In this document: one piece after another, positions 1 through 8,407 of the stretch
How the letters are laid out: every line of letters begins with the position of its first letter
Numbering within the stretch: position 1 is the first letter of the stretch
Assembly: GCF_000716675.1 (NCBI RefSeq)
Contig: NZ_JNXT01000059.1
Location: 75,295-139,294, forward strand
Direction: 5' to 3'
Source of the DNA: Streptomyces alboflavus
GTDB taxonomy: Bacteria > Actinomycetota > Actinomycetes > Streptomycetales > Streptomycetaceae
DNA: 64,000 nt
Notes under the pieces: model-generated
Databases searched by the model: none
Seen by the model: the letters and a program-made list of their open reading frames with translations, nothing else
Told to the model about the DNA's origin: nothing
Translations under genes and position numbers: made by a program

Positions 1-1151
1 TAGGGGTTGTGCAGGGCGACGACGCCCGCTTCGGCGACCCGGTGCATCTGGTGGGTGCGGATGAGGACTTCGGCGACTTCGCCGTCGCCGCGGGCCACGG
101 CCGTGTGCAGCGACTGGTACAGGTTGAACTTCGGTACGGCGATGAAGTCCTTGAACTCCGAGACGACCGGCGTGAAGCAGGTGTGCAGCTCGCCGAGGAC
201 TCCGTAGCAATCGGCGTCCTCGTTGACGAGGACGAGCAGGCGGCCGAAGTCGGCGGGGCGCAGCTCGCCGCGTTTGCGGTGCGCGCGGTGGACGGACACG
301 AAGTGGCGTGGCCGGATGAGGACTTCGGCGGCGATGCCGGCCTCGCGCAGGACGCCGCGCACCTCTTCGGAGATGTCGGCCAGCGGGTCGGTCCCGGCCC
401 GCGTCTTCGCCGAGATCAGCTCCCTGACCTCGGCGTACTCCTCGGGGTGGAGGATCGCGAAGACGAGGTCCTCCAGCTCGGTCTTGAGGGCCTGCACGCC
501 GAGCCGTTCGGCGAGCGGGATGAGGACGTCGCGGGTGACCTTGGCGATGCGGGCCTGTTTCTCGGGGCGCATCACGCCGAGCGTGCGCATGTTGTGCAGG
601 CGGTCGGCGAGTTTGATCGCCATCACGCGGACGTCGTTGCCGGTGGCGACCAGCATCTTGCGGAAGGTCTCCGGTTCTGCAGCGGCTCCGTAGTCGACCT
701 TTTCGAGTTTGGTGACGCCGTCGACCAGGTAGCAGACGTCGTCGCCGAACTCCGCGCGTACCTGATCGAGCGTCACATCCGTGTCCTCGACGGTGTCGTG
801 GAGCAGGGACGCGGTCAACGTGGTGGTCTCGGCGCCCAGTTGGGCCAGGATGAGCGTGACGGCGAGCGGGTGTGTGATGTACGGCTCACCGCTCTTGCGC
901 ATCTGGCCGCGGTGCGAGGACTCCGCGAGGACGTAGGCGCGGCGCAGCGGCTCCAGGTCGGCGTCCGGGTGGTGGCCGCGGTGGGCCTCGGCCACATGGC
1001 CGATGGCGTCCGGCACGCGGTCCCTCGCGGCGGGGCCGAGGAATGCGGCGCGGCCGAGTCTGCGCAGGTCGAGGCGGGGGCGGGCGCGCCTTCGCTGGGT
1101 CGAGGGCGTCGTCGGGCCTGGCGTCGCGGGATTCGTCGCCTCCGCACTCAT
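1..1151 (-). CDS. rshA: RelA/SpoT homolog RshA, (p)ppGpp synthetase/hydrolase (partial, 3' end outside window)
   Basis: Makes and degrades the stringent-response alarmone (p)ppGpp in the cytoplasm. Only the first 383 codons are visible. The hydrolase (HD) domain is intact: R85 and H94 (RKSGEPYITHP), H118-D119 in HDTVED, and a later DRLHN motif. The synthetase domain follows from about residue 270, with YQSLHTAV and EVLIRT signatures near the cut end. This domain is more divergent than in housekeeping RelA: the arginine of the usual YDxxAxR block is not obvious, although the aspartate and the EVLIRT glutamate remain. The ATG at 1151 follows a GGAGGTGCCC ribosome binding site. Position next to dapF and miaA matches, from memory, rshA of S. 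coelicolor, the second RSH gene, and not relA. A possible -10 hexamer (TAGCAT, minus strand) lies at 1219-1224 in the 252-bp gap behind dapF; no convincing -35 was found. Confidence 0.88.
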   Translation of the reverse strand, partial: MSAEATNPATPGPTTPSTQRRRARPRLDLRRLGRAAFLGPAARDRVPDAIGHVAEAHRGHHPDADLEPLRRAYVLAESSHRGQMRKSGEPYITHPLAVTLILAQLGAETTTLTASLLHDTVEDTDVTLDQVRAEFGDDVCYLVDGVTKLEKVDYGAAAEPETFRKMLVATGNDVRVMAIKLADRLHNMRTLGVMRPEKQARIAKVTRDVLIPLAERLGVQALKTELEDLVFAILHPEEYAEVRELISAKTRAGTDPLADISEEVRGVLREAGIAAEVLIRPRHFVSVHRAHRKRGELRPADFGRLLVLVNEDADCYGVLGELHTCFTPVVSEFKDFIAVPKFNLYQSLHTAVARGDGEVAEVLIRTHQMHRVAEAGVVALHNP

Positions 1152-1403
1152 GGGCACCTCCGGCAGCTCCGACCGGCGGTGGGCGGACGGCAGCCTGCTC
1201 CGTCCGGGCCGGTGCTTGATGCTATCGAGCCCATCACGTGGTGCTGACCCGCTCTCGCCGAGCGTGAAACGGATCACCCATTCGAGCGACAGTTCTGTGG
1301 AGTGTCGTTTCGAGCGGGACGAGCGGGGTTTCGACCACGGCGCGGGGTCGGGGGCGGGCGGACCGCCCGTGCTCCCGTGTGCGCCGTGCGGCCGAGCGCG
1401 CCA

Positions 1404-2297
1404 TCAGGCCGCCGCTACGGCCGCCGCCAGCCAGTCGGCGTCGATCTCGCCCTCGGCCACGATCACGGCGGGGCCCGTCTTCTCGATCTCGCCGTCCGGC
1501 CGCTCTGTGATGACCAGGCGCCCGCCGGGCACGTCGACGGTGTACGCCACGGGGGTGCCGGTCACTGCGGGGTCCAGGCCGTCCCTGCGCGCCGCCGCGA
1601 CGGCCACGGCGCAGGCTCCCGTGCCGCACGAGCGGGTCTCGCCGGCGCCGCGCTCGTACACGCGCATGGCGACGTGGCGCGGGCCGCGGTCGACCACGAA
1701 CTCCACGTTCACCCCGTGCGGGTAGGCCGTGGCCGGGCTGAAGGGCGGCGGGTCCAGGAGGCGGCCCGCGTGCGCCAGGTCGGCCACGAAGGCGACCGCG
1801 TGCGGGTTGCCCATGTTCACGTTGAGCGCGGGCCACTGGTGCTCGTCCACGGAGATCGTGACGTCGCCCCCGGGGAGCACGGCCTTGCCCATGGCGACGG
1901 TGATGTCGCCGGGGGCGCCGTCCTCGGTGGGCTTGGCGATGTGGACGCGCTTGACGCCGCCTCGGGTGGCGACGGCCACGTCGCCCTCGCCGACGAGCCC
2001 CGCACGCTCGAGGTACCGGGCGAAGACGCGCACGCCGTTGCCGCACATCTCGGCGACCGAGCCGTCGCCGTTGCGGTAGTCCATGAACCACTCGGCCTCC
2101 GCGGCCAGGTGCCGCGCGTCCGGGTGGGCGGCGGAGCGCACGACGTGCAGCAGACCGTCGCCGCCGATACCCGCGCGGCGGTCGCACAGGGCGGCGACGG
2201 CGGCCGGGGGCAGTTCGATGGCGTTGTCGGCGTCGGGGACGATCACGAAGTCGTTCTCGGTCCCGTGCCCCTTGAGGAAGGCGATCCGCGTGCTCAT
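1404..2297 (-). CDS. dapF: Diaminopimelate epimerase DapF
   Basis: Interconverts LL- and meso-diaminopimelate, the last step before lysine. Streptomyces peptidoglycan uses LL-DAP while lysine needs the meso form. The 297-residue protein has the usual family length. Both active-site cysteines are present: C85 in EMCGNGVR and C224 in RSCGTGAC. The substrate-binding GNPHAV and NGDGS blocks are also visible. The enzyme is a cytoplasmic, cofactor-free, two-base racemase (family knowledge). It lies 97 bp downstream of a membrane-protein gene and 252 bp upstream of rshA on the same strand, so it may be transcribed from a shared upstream promoter. Nothing looks damaged. Confidence 0.96.
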   Translation of the reverse strand: MSTRIAFLKGHGTENDFVIVPDADNAIELPPAAVAALCDRRAGIGGDGLLHVVRSAAHPDARHLAAEAEWFMDYRNGDGSVAEMCGNGVRVFARYLERAGLVGEGDVAVATRGGVKRVHIAKPTEDGAPGDITVAMGKAVLPGGDVTISVDEHQWPALNVNMGNPHAVAFVADLAHAGRLLDPPPFSPATAYPHGVNVEFVVDRGPRHVAMRVYERGAGETRSCGTGACAVAVAAARRDGLDPAVTGTPVAYTVDVPGGRLVITERPDGEIEKTGPAVIVAEGEIDADWLAAAVAAA

Positions 2298-2394
2298 CCC
2301 TCGATCGTACGGGGTGGGTGCGACAAGCTGCCGGGGCCGTCCATGGGGAGAGGTGACGCCCAGGCCGCGTCGGTGCGCCGTCGGGGTCGGGGCG

Positions 2395-2994
2395 TCAGCG
2401 GAGGCGGGCCACGCGCCACACCGCGAGCACCGCGACCACCCCGACGACCAGCGTGTACGCGGACACCACGCGCCAGTCCGGCCGCCGCCCGGAGCCGCGC
2501 TCCGGCAGCCCCGGCCAGGTGTGCCCCACGCGGCGGGCGGCCATCATGCCCCAGCCCGCGGCACAGGAGCTGAGGAGCAGCCCGAGCATCGCGACGACGG
2601 CGCCGCCGTCGCCGAACTCGAAGGCCAGCGGGAAGGCGAACATCAGGGAGCCGACGGCGGCGAGGATCACGATCGGCGCGAGCTGCCAGATGCGCAGCCT
2701 GCGCTGCGGCCGCAGCTCGACCTCGACCTCGGGTTCCGTCGCCAGCTCCTCCTCGGTGGGGCCGTCGTCGGTCATGCCGCTCTCGGTGATCCCGGGGCTG
2801 TCGGGTCCGTCCGGGCTGAGTCGGCCGTCCGGTCCGTCCGGGCCGAGTCGCGCGCCGCTGTGCGCGGGGTGCTCCGCACCGTCCTGTGCGGTGTGCTGCT
2901 CGCCGTCATGTGCGGTGTCACGAGGGCCGGCCTCCATCGCCACGCGCCCTCCCACTTCGGACTCCACTGGTCGATCGATGGTCGATGATGGCAC
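2395..2994 (-). CDS. Hypothetical membrane protein, three predicted TM helices
   Basis: I do not recognise a named family. The C-terminal half carries three hydrophobic segments at about residues 103-126, 130-152 and 177-194 of the longest reading, with a basic loop (RRVGHTWPGLPERGSGRR) between the last two. The N-terminal 75 residues are polar and low in complexity, with a repeated GPDGPDG-type stretch that also shows as an imperfect direct repeat of about 22 bp in the DNA near 2810-2860. The start is uncertain: in-frame starts exist at the 5' end and at residues 20 and 74 (MTDDGPTEEE). The residue-74 start would give a compact 126-residue membrane protein and may be the true one. It sits between miaA and dapF on the same strand with short gaps, so co-transcription is likely. 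Confidence 0.65.
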   Translation of the reverse strand: MPSSTIDRPVESEVGGRVAMEAGPRDTAHDGEQHTAQDGAEHPAHSGARLGPDGPDGRLSPDGPDSPGITESGMTDDGPTEEELATEPEVEVELRPQRRLRIWQLAPIVILAAVGSLMFAFPLAFEFGDGGAVVAMLGLLLSSCAAGWGMMAARRVGHTWPGLPERGSGRRPDWRVVSAYTLVVGVVAVLAVWRVARLR

Positions 2995-3044
2995 GCCGTC
3001 AGCTGCCTCGATGACCGGCGGAGCGTCCCGATGCCATCACGTGA

Positions 3045-3983
3045 TCAGGCTGTGACCGCTCGTTCGACCAACGCCATTGCACTCCCCGGGAGTTCCCCGC
3101 GGTCGGCGACGGCGCCGCTCAGCCAGTGCACGCGTGGATCACGCCGGAACCAGGAGTCCTGTCGGCGCGCGAAGCGTTTCGTGGCGCGCACGGTCTCGGC
3201 GCGCGCCTCGTCCTCGGTGCACTCACCGGCGAGCGCCCCGAGCACCTGTTGGTAGCCGAGCGCGCGCGACGCCGTGCGCCCCTCCCGAAGCCCTTGCGCC
3301 TCCAGCGTGCGCACCTCCTCCACAAGTCCCGCCTCCCACATGCGGTCCACGCGCGTGGCGATGCGCAGGTCGAGCTCGGGGCGGGCCACGTCGACGCCGA
3401 TCTGCACGGTGTCGTACACGGACTCGTGACTGGGGAGGTTGGCGGTGAACGGCTTGCCCGTGATCTCGATGACCTCCAGGGCGCGCACGATCCGGCGCCC
3501 GTTGCCGGGCAGGATCGCGTGGGCCGCGTCCGGGTCGGCGGCGGCAAGGCGGGCGTGCAGCACGCCGGGGCCGTGCTCCTCCAGCTCCTCCTCCAGGCGG
3601 GCGCGGACGGCGGGGTCGGTGCCGGGGAACTCCAGGTGGTCGACGGCCCCGCGCACGTACAGGCCGGAGCCGCCGACCAGGATCGGCCAGCGGCCCTCGC
3701 CGAGCAGCCGGTCGATCTCCGCGCGCGCGAGCTTCTGGTACTCGGCCACGCTCGCCGCCTCCGTCACGTCCCAGACGTCCAGGAGGTGGTGCGGCACCCC
3801 TTCGCGCTCGGCGGGCGTCAGCTTGGCGGTGCCGATGTCCATCCCCCGATACAGCTGCATCGAGTCGGCGTTGACGACTTCGCCGCCCAGACGCTGGGCG
3901 AGGTGGACGCCCAGATCGGACTTTCCGGCCGCGGTGGGCCCGACGACGGCGATGACCCGCGGGGCGGGAGGTGCACTTCTCAC
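3045..3983 (-). CDS. miaA: tRNA dimethylallyltransferase MiaA
   Basis: Adds a dimethylallyl group to N6 of A37 in tRNAs that read UNN codons, the first step toward ms2i6A37. The P-loop GPTAAGKS is at residues 15-22. Next come the family blocks NADSMQLYRG, GTAKL, PHHLLD, GGSGLYVRG and GNGRRIVRALE. I chose the GTG at 3983 (VRSAPPAPRV), giving 312 residues; longer in-frame readings add about 54 arginine-rich residues unlike the family. In Streptomyces this modification matters for bldA tRNA-Leu(UUA) function and so for development (literature, from memory). The partner enzyme MiaB is encoded 1.9 kb away on the same strand. The divergent gene at 4166 shares the 182-bp promoter region. Confidence 0.95.
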   Translation of the reverse strand: MRSAPPAPRVIAVVGPTAAGKSDLGVHLAQRLGGEVVNADSMQLYRGMDIGTAKLTPAEREGVPHHLLDVWDVTEAASVAEYQKLARAEIDRLLGEGRWPILVGGSGLYVRGAVDHLEFPGTDPAVRARLEEELEEHGPGVLHARLAAADPDAAHAILPGNGRRIVRALEVIEITGKPFTANLPSHESVYDTVQIGVDVARPELDLRIATRVDRMWEAGLVEEVRTLEAQGLREGRTASRALGYQQVLGALAGECTEDEARAETVRATKRFARRQDSWFRRDPRVHWLSGAVADRGELPGSAMALVERAVTA

Positions 3984-4165
3984 CGACCCAGTCTCGCAAA
4001 TCGCTCGGCGGGTGCCCGAACGAGCTACGTGACGGCACGGCTCCGGGTTCGTTGCCTGTTGCGAGGTTCCGGCCGCCGGTTTCGAGGATCGGTGACCCGG
4101 GCGACGCAATCGGACGCACCGGGTGGCGCGGGATTTCGCCCACACGAGTAACGTATGGAGTAGAT

Positions 4166-4582
4166 ATGGGCGTTTTTAGTCGGTTTCGCCGGAAGAGCAA
4201 GGACACGGACGAGGCATCGACCACCGAGGCGTCGGCCGCCACCGTGACGGCCGATGAGGAGGACGCCGAGGCCTCCGCTGAGGCCAAGGCCGACGACAAG
4301 GCAGAGGACGGAACCGAGGCCGCAGAGGCAACCGCGTCCACCGCGGCCGCCACGTCCGCCACGTCCGCCACGTCCGCCACGTCCGCCACGTCCGCCACGT
4401 CCGCCACGTCCGCCACGTCCGCCACGGACAAGGACAACGACAAGTCCGAGGCCAAGGCCTCTGCCGAGGACGAGACGGAGGAATCGGCCGAGGCGGCTGC
4501 CGCGGAGGGTGTGGAGATCCCGAAGCAGCAGTCCGCGCAGGAGGCGGCCGACAACGAGGCCGGTGAGAGCGCCCGCAAGTGA
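4166..4582 (+). CDS. Acidic low-complexity hypothetical protein with (ATS)8 tract
   Basis: A 138-residue protein: a basic N-terminus (MGVFSRFRRKSK), then a long Ala/Glu/Asp/Thr-rich region with eight tandem Ala-Thr-Ser triplets, ending in a conserved-looking tail (EIPKQQSAQEAADNEAGE). Streptomyces orthologs carry the unsupported database label gliding motility protein (from memory); I see no evidence for such a role. The ATG at 4166 is preceded by GGAG at a spacing of five. A possible -10 (TAACGT) lies just upstream at about 4150. The body looks intrinsically disordered, with no membrane segment. It is divergent from miaA and 25 bp upstream of the antitoxin-like gene, so the two are probably co-transcribed. 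Confidence 0.75.
   Translation: MGVFSRFRRKSKDTDEASTTEASAATVTADEEDAEASAEAKADDKAEDGTEAAEATASTAAATSATSATSATSATSATSATSATSATDKDNDKSEAKASAEDETEESAEAAAAEGVEIPKQQSAQEAADNEAGESARK
4349..4420 (+). repeat. 9-bp tandem repeat, eight units
   Basis: Eight perfect copies of GCCACGTCC followed by a partial unit. They encode the (Ala-Thr-Ser)8 tract of the acidic protein at 4166-4582. The unit is a multiple of three, so copy-number changes keep the frame and the tract is likely to vary between strains. Confidence 0.95.
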
Positions 4583-4607
4583 CTCCCCCGCGAAGGAAGG
4601 CGAATCC

Positions 4608-4901
4608 GTGGGCTTCCTGAACCAGCTGAAGGACAAACTCGCCCCTGCCAAGGACAAGGTCTCGGGCCTCGCGCAGCAGCACGGGGACAAGATCGACCAA
4701 GGCCTGCACAAGGCCGCCGACGTGGTCGATCGCAGGACCAAGGGCAAGTACAGCGACAAGATCCAGGCGGGGGCGGGCAAGGCCAAGGACGCCCTGGACC
4801 GCCTCGCCGGGACGGACGGCGGCAAGGGCGGGAGCGGCGGTGCCACTCCCCCCGGCGACGCCCCACCCCCGTCACCGCCGACGCCCCCTTCGGCTTCCTG
4901 A
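4608..4901 (+). CDS. MT0933/Rv0909-like antitoxin-family protein
   Basis: A 97-residue lysine-rich helical protein starting VGFLNQLKDKLAPAKDK. The core GKYSDKIQAGAGKAKDALD matches the MT0933 antitoxin family (PF14013, recognised by eye). The C-terminus is a Gly/Pro-rich tail. The GTG start at 4608 follows a good GAAGGAAGG site at a spacing of seven. In Mycobacterium the namesake pairs with the toxin Rv0910, an SRPBCC protein; no such partner is adjacent here, and many Streptomyces copies are solitary, so an antitoxin role is unproven. It lies 25 bp after the acidic gene and is followed by a 14-bp-stem terminator. Confidence 0.8.
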   Translation: MGFLNQLKDKLAPAKDKVSGLAQQHGDKIDQGLHKAADVVDRRTKGKYSDKIQAGAGKAKDALDRLAGTDGGKGGSGGATPPGDAPPPSPPTPPSAS

Positions 4902-4921
4902 GCGGCTCTGGACCACCGGCG

Positions 4922-4956
4922 GACGGCCGTGAAGCGCGACTGGCTTCACGGCCGTC
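4922..4956. terminator. Bidirectional hairpin terminator
   Basis: A perfect 14-bp stem (GACGGCCGTGAAGC and its complement) with a 7-nt loop. It sits between the convergent antitoxin-like gene and the LigB-like gene. There is no U-tract, which is normal for Streptomyces. Confidence 0.8.
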
Positions 4957-5061
4957 GGCGTGTCCGGGAGACGGCTTTCCGGGAGTGTCGGCCGGGGCCG
5001 CGGCGGCCTCCTGGGAGCCCTCGGGCGGGCCGGTGGCCCTCCACAGGGTGTCGGCGTGGCC

Positions 5062-5796
5062 CTACGACCAGGCCGCCACCAGGTAGCCCACCCCGTACGG
5101 CGCGTCGTCGAAGAGCAGCTCGCCGCGCAGGCCCGCGCCGTCGGCCGCGCCCGCGAGCACCTGCCAGGGCGCCCGGCCCGCCGCCTTCAGCTCCTGCGCG
5201 AGCTCCGCGTCCAGTGCCTTGAGCGCCGCCACGTCGGCCGCGGCGAGCGCTCGCGCCACGTCCGCGTCGAACCCTGCGGCCCGCTCGTCCAGATAGCCGG
5301 GCGCCTTGAGTGTGCGGCACGCGCTGGCGTCGCCCATCACGAGCAGCGCCACCCGGTCCGCGCGCGCGGCGATCTCCTCTCCCACTTGGATACACCGCTC
5401 GGGCGCGAGAGGTTCCCCCACACCGAGGCCTTCGAGCGGGGCGGCCGACCACTCCGTGCGCCCGAGCAGCCAACCGGCGACGGCCAACGACACCGGGAGC
5501 AGACGCTCCGTGGCCTCACCCGTGCCGGCCCCGGCGTCCGCCGGGGCCTCTCCGAGGCGTACGTCGAGGTCCACGCCGAAGCCCCGGAACGAACCGCGTG
5601 CCCCCTGGGCGTGCGGTCCGCGGTCCTGCTGCTCCGCGGGTCCCACGACGACGAGCCGGTCGGGCCGGGACGCGGCGAGCACACCGATCGCGTCCGTGCA
5701 CGCCGCCCGCGCGGCATCCAGTTCCGGCGCGGCGCCCGCTGCGACCTCGGGCACGAGCAGGGGCGGACAAGGGCAGACGGCTGCGGCGACAAGCAT
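5062..5796 (-). CDS. Class III extradiol dioxygenase (LigB/MEMO-like) family protein
   Basis: A 244-residue protein of the LigB-type fold, conserved between miaA and miaB in actinomycetes (synteny from memory). It starts MLVAAAVCPCPPLLVPEV, which corresponds to the PHPP-type N-terminal block of the family, but cysteines stand where the metal-binding histidine is expected. The later MGDASACRT block likewise lacks the serine-histidine of the classic motif. The fold is therefore recognisable while the canonical non-haem iron ligands are not, so ring-cleavage activity is doubtful. It is 82 bp downstream of miaB on the same strand and converges on the antitoxin-like gene. Confidence 0.75.
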   Translation of the reverse strand: MLVAAAVCPCPPLLVPEVAAGAAPELDAARAACTDAIGVLAASRPDRLVVVGPAEQQDRGPHAQGARGSFRGFGVDLDVRLGEAPADAGAGTGEATERLLPVSLAVAGWLLGRTEWSAAPLEGLGVGEPLAPERCIQVGEEIAARADRVALLVMGDASACRTLKAPGYLDERAAGFDADVARALAAADVAALKALDAELAQELKAAGRAPWQVLAGAADGAGLRGELLFDDAPYGVGYLVAAWS

Positions 5797-5878
5797 GATC
5801 CGCAGCGTACAGACAGGGCCGACGGCCGCGGCGGACAGGCGCAGCGGACGCGGCTCTGGGCAGGGAACGCCGTGTGCG

Positions 5879-7420
5879 TCAGTCGATGCTGCAGCCGCCC
5901 GTGGCCGCCGGGAGCGGCTCGGGGACGCCCACCTTCGGGAGGCCGAGGAGCACTCCGGAGGGCTTCGGGGCGTCGGCCGTATTGCGCTTCTCCCAGGCGT
6001 CGCCCGCGCGGGTGCGCCGGACGTCGAGGACGGTGCCCTCGGCGAGCAGGTGGTGCGGCGCCGCGTACGTGATCTCGACCGTCACCACGTCACCAGGGCG
6101 CACCTCGGTGTCGGGCTTGGTGAAGTGCACCAGGCGGTTGTCGGGGGCGCGGCCGGACAGGCGGTGCGTGGTGCCGTCCTTGCGGCCCTCGCCCTCGGCG
6201 ACCATCAGCTCCAGGGTGCGGCCGACCTGCTTCTTGTTCTCGGACCAGGAGATCTCCTCCTGGAGGGCCACCAGGCGTTCGTAGCGCGCCTGGACGACCT
6301 CCTTGGGGATCTGGTCGTCCATCTCGGCGGCGGGCGTCCCGGGGCGCTTGGAGTACTGGAAGGTGAAGGCGTTGGCGAAGCGGGCCTCGCGGACCACGTG
6401 CATGGTCTGCTCGAAGTCCTCCTCGGTCTCACCGGGGAAGCCCACGATGATGTCCGTGGAGATCGCCGCGTCCGGCATGGCGGCGCGGACCTTTTCGATG
6501 ATCCCCAGGAAGCGGTCCTGGCGGTAGGAGCGGCGCATCGCCTTCAGGACCGGGTCCGAGCCGGACTGCAGCGGCATGTGCAGCTGGGGCATCACGTTCG
6601 GCGTCTCGGCCATCGCTGCGATCACGTCGTCCGTGAAGTCGCGCGGGTGCGGGGAGGTGAAGCGCACCCGCTCCAGGCCCTCGATCCGCCCGCAGGCGCG
6701 CAACAGCTTGCTGAAGGCCTCGCGGTCGCCGATGTCGGAGCCGTACGCGTTCACGTTCTGGCCGAGCAGCGTGATCTCCGAGACGCCCTCGCCGACGAGC
6801 GCCTCGATCTCGGCGAGGATGTCGCCGGTCCTGCGGTCCTTCTCCTTGCCGCGCAGGGCGGGCACGATGCAGAAGGTGCAGGTGTTGTTGCACCCCACGG
6901 AGATCGACACCCATGCCGCGTACGCGCTCTCGCGGCGCGTGGGCAGGGTCGAGGGGAACGCCTCCAGGGACTCGGCGATCTCGACCTGCGCCTCTTCCTG
7001 CACGCGGGCGCGCTCCAGGAGGACCGGCAGCTTGCCGATGTTGTGCGTGCCGAAGACGACGTCGACCCAGGGCGCCTTCTTGACGATGGTGTCGCGGTCC
7101 TTCTGGGCCAGACAGCCGCCGACGGCGATCTGCATGCCGGGGCGCTGGGTCTTGCGGGGGGCGAGGCGGCCGAGGTTGCCGTACAGGCGGTTGTCGGCGT
7201 TCTCCCGAACCGCGCACGTGTTGAAGACCACCACGTCCGCGTCGCCGTCGGAGCCCTCCGGAGCGCGCACGTAACCGGCGTTCTCCAGGAGGCCGGAGAG
7301 GCGTTCGGAGTCGTGGACGTTCATCTGGCACCCGTAGGTGCGGATCTCGTAGCTTCGCGCGACGGCCGCTTCGTCCACTGCTTCGTCCACTGCTCCGGTC
7401 CGGACACTGCTGCTGGTCAT
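5879..7420 (-). CDS. miaB: tRNA-2-methylthio-N6-dimethylallyladenosine synthase MiaB
   Basis: Radical-SAM methylthiotransferase that converts i6A37 to ms2i6A37 in tRNA, acting after MiaA. The 513-residue protein shows the N-terminal UPF0004 domain with three cluster cysteines (C31, C69, C103), then the radical-SAM CxxxCxxC (C177, C181, C184 in GCNNTCTFC), then a C-terminal TRAM domain (about 400-470). Both Fe-S clusters are therefore accounted for. Near the start an in-frame duplication gives AVDEAVDEA. The extreme C-terminus (TGGCSID) is beyond the family core. It is divergent from the GNAT-like gene at 7540 across a 119-bp gap. Confidence 0.96.
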   Translation of the reverse strand: MTSSSVRTGAVDEAVDEAAVARSYEIRTYGCQMNVHDSERLSGLLENAGYVRAPEGSDGDADVVVFNTCAVRENADNRLYGNLGRLAPRKTQRPGMQIAVGGCLAQKDRDTIVKKAPWVDVVFGTHNIGKLPVLLERARVQEEAQVEIAESLEAFPSTLPTRRESAYAAWVSISVGCNNTCTFCIVPALRGKEKDRRTGDILAEIEALVGEGVSEITLLGQNVNAYGSDIGDREAFSKLLRACGRIEGLERVRFTSPHPRDFTDDVIAAMAETPNVMPQLHMPLQSGSDPVLKAMRRSYRQDRFLGIIEKVRAAMPDAAISTDIIVGFPGETEEDFEQTMHVVREARFANAFTFQYSKRPGTPAAEMDDQIPKEVVQARYERLVALQEEISWSENKKQVGRTLELMVAEGEGRKDGTTHRLSGRAPDNRLVHFTKPDTEVRPGDVVTVEITYAAPHHLLAEGTVLDVRRTRAGDAWEKRNTADAPKPSGVLLGLPKVGVPEPLPAATGGCSID

Positions 7421-7527
7421 CCCTCAAGGGTACGGGGGCTGCGGCAGTGGGCTCTCACCACCTTGGTCCCCGCCCTCGTCCCTGCCGCGCCCCGCCCAAT
7501 TCGGGTGCGATCCGCGGGGCGGCCCCC

Positions 7528-7542
7528 TAGCTTCTGCACATG
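7528..7542 (+). promoter_or_regulatory. -10 element with leaderless start
   Basis: TAGCTT (7528-7533) is followed by six bases and then the ATG at 7540, so transcription would begin at or next to the start codon. No convincing -35 is visible and no ribosome binding site precedes the ATG. Confidence 0.5.
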
Positions 7543-8046
7543 AGCGCTTCCTTTGTCCCCGACGACTTCGTCGTCCCCCTGGAGCTGGTCACCCCGGAGT
7601 TCCGTCTGGAACCGCTGGAGGGCCGGCACAACACCGAGGACCTCGCCGCCTGGACCGGCAGCATCGAGCACATCCGTGCCACTCCGGGCTTCCGGGGCCG
7701 GAGCTGGCCCCCGCTGGCCGGGATGTCGCCGGAGGAGAACCTGCGCGACCTGCACGAGCACGCGGAGGACTTCGCCCGGCGCGGCGGGTTCACGTACACC
7801 GTGATCGAGACGGCGAGCGGCGAGGTCATCTGGTGCCTCTACATCTATCCGCACCGTGCCGACGGCTCTCCGCCCCATGCCGACGGTTCCCACACCGATG
7901 CCTCCGGAGGAGACGGTTTCGACGCCGACGTCCGGTCCTGGGTCCGGGCCGACCGCGCCGCCCTCGACGCGACCCTGTACGAGGCCGTGAGCGCGTGGCT
8001 GGCCGCGCGCTGGCCCTTCGGGAAGGTCAACTACGCGGCCCGCTGA
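7540..8046 (+). CDS. GNAT-like acetyltransferase family protein
   Basis: A 168-residue protein resembling Streptomyces GNAT-family proteins of unknown substrate. Visible blocks are FRLEPLEGRHN near residue 25, a SIEHIRATPGF segment, a central GFTYTVIE-VIWCLYIYP strand pair and a C-terminal DVRSWVRADRAALD helix. The residue before CLYIYP is tryptophan, where a small residue is more usual in such proteins. A His/Asp/Gly-rich insertion (about 105-128) interrupts the fold. It is probably leaderless. It converges on the Asp23 gene with a 10-bp gap. Confidence 0.65.
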   Translation: MSASFVPDDFVVPLELVTPEFRLEPLEGRHNTEDLAAWTGSIEHIRATPGFRGRSWPPLAGMSPEENLRDLHEHAEDFARRGGFTYTVIETASGEVIWCLYIYPHRADGSPPHADGSHTDASGGDGFDADVRSWVRADRAALDATLYEAVSAWLAARWPFGKVNYAAR

Positions 8047-8056
8047 CCCCGCGCCG

Positions 8057-8407
8057 CTACACGACCCCGGTCACCGTCACCCTGACCCGCGCGGACACCG
8101 CCTCCGGCGCCTGCTCCTCCAGGGCCGCCACGACCGCCGAGCGCACCGCGCGGGTCACGTCCAGGGCGCGGTGCCCCCGGCTCAGCACCACGTACACCTC
8201 GATGTCCAGACCCTGGGAGCCCTTCCCGCGCTCCACGCGCACTCCGGAGGCCCCGGCCGCCCCGGACGTGCCGCGGCCCGCTCCCAGGCCCACGGAGGAG
8301 CGCAGCAGCTCGGCCAGCCCGGGGCGCAGGAAGGCCACGCCACGGGTGGCGAGCACGGCGCTGCCGACGACGTCCGCGAGTGCGCGCGGAGCCTGCTGTT
8401 CCGTCAT
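8057..8407 (-). CDS. Asp23/Gls24-family protein (short, last gene of sigma arm)
   Basis: A 116-residue protein with the Asp23 fold pattern: an N-terminal helix (ALADVVGSAVLATRGV), a glycine-rich loop, then strand (LDIEVYVVLSRG), helix (DVTRAVRSAVVAALEEQ) and terminal strand (VSARVRVTVTGVV). Asp23 proteins of Firmicutes line the inner membrane face and respond to envelope stress (family knowledge). Its ATG overlaps the stop of the zinc-finger/Asp23 gene by 4 bp, so it is translationally coupled as third gene of the sigma-anti-sigma-Asp23 arm. Confidence 0.75.
   Translation of the reverse strand: MTEQQAPRALADVVGSAVLATRGVAFLRPGLAELLRSSVGLGAGRGTSGAAGASGVRVERGKGSQGLDIEVYVVLSRGHRALDVTRAVRSAVVAALEEQAPEAVSARVRVTVTGVV

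Noticed and set aside
9..1247. A 412-codon plus-strand frame opposite rshA
   Set aside because: The minus strand encodes an unmistakable RelA/SpoT protein.
4025..4846. Minus-strand frame with (RGG)n repeats opposite the acidic and antitoxin genes
   Set aside because: The RGG repeat is just the reverse reading of the GCCACGTCC array; the plus frames have ribosome binding sites and family matches.
5306..7543. A 745-codon plus-strand frame over the LigB-like and miaB genes
   Set aside because: Crosses two well-defined genes on the other strand and lacks any domain.
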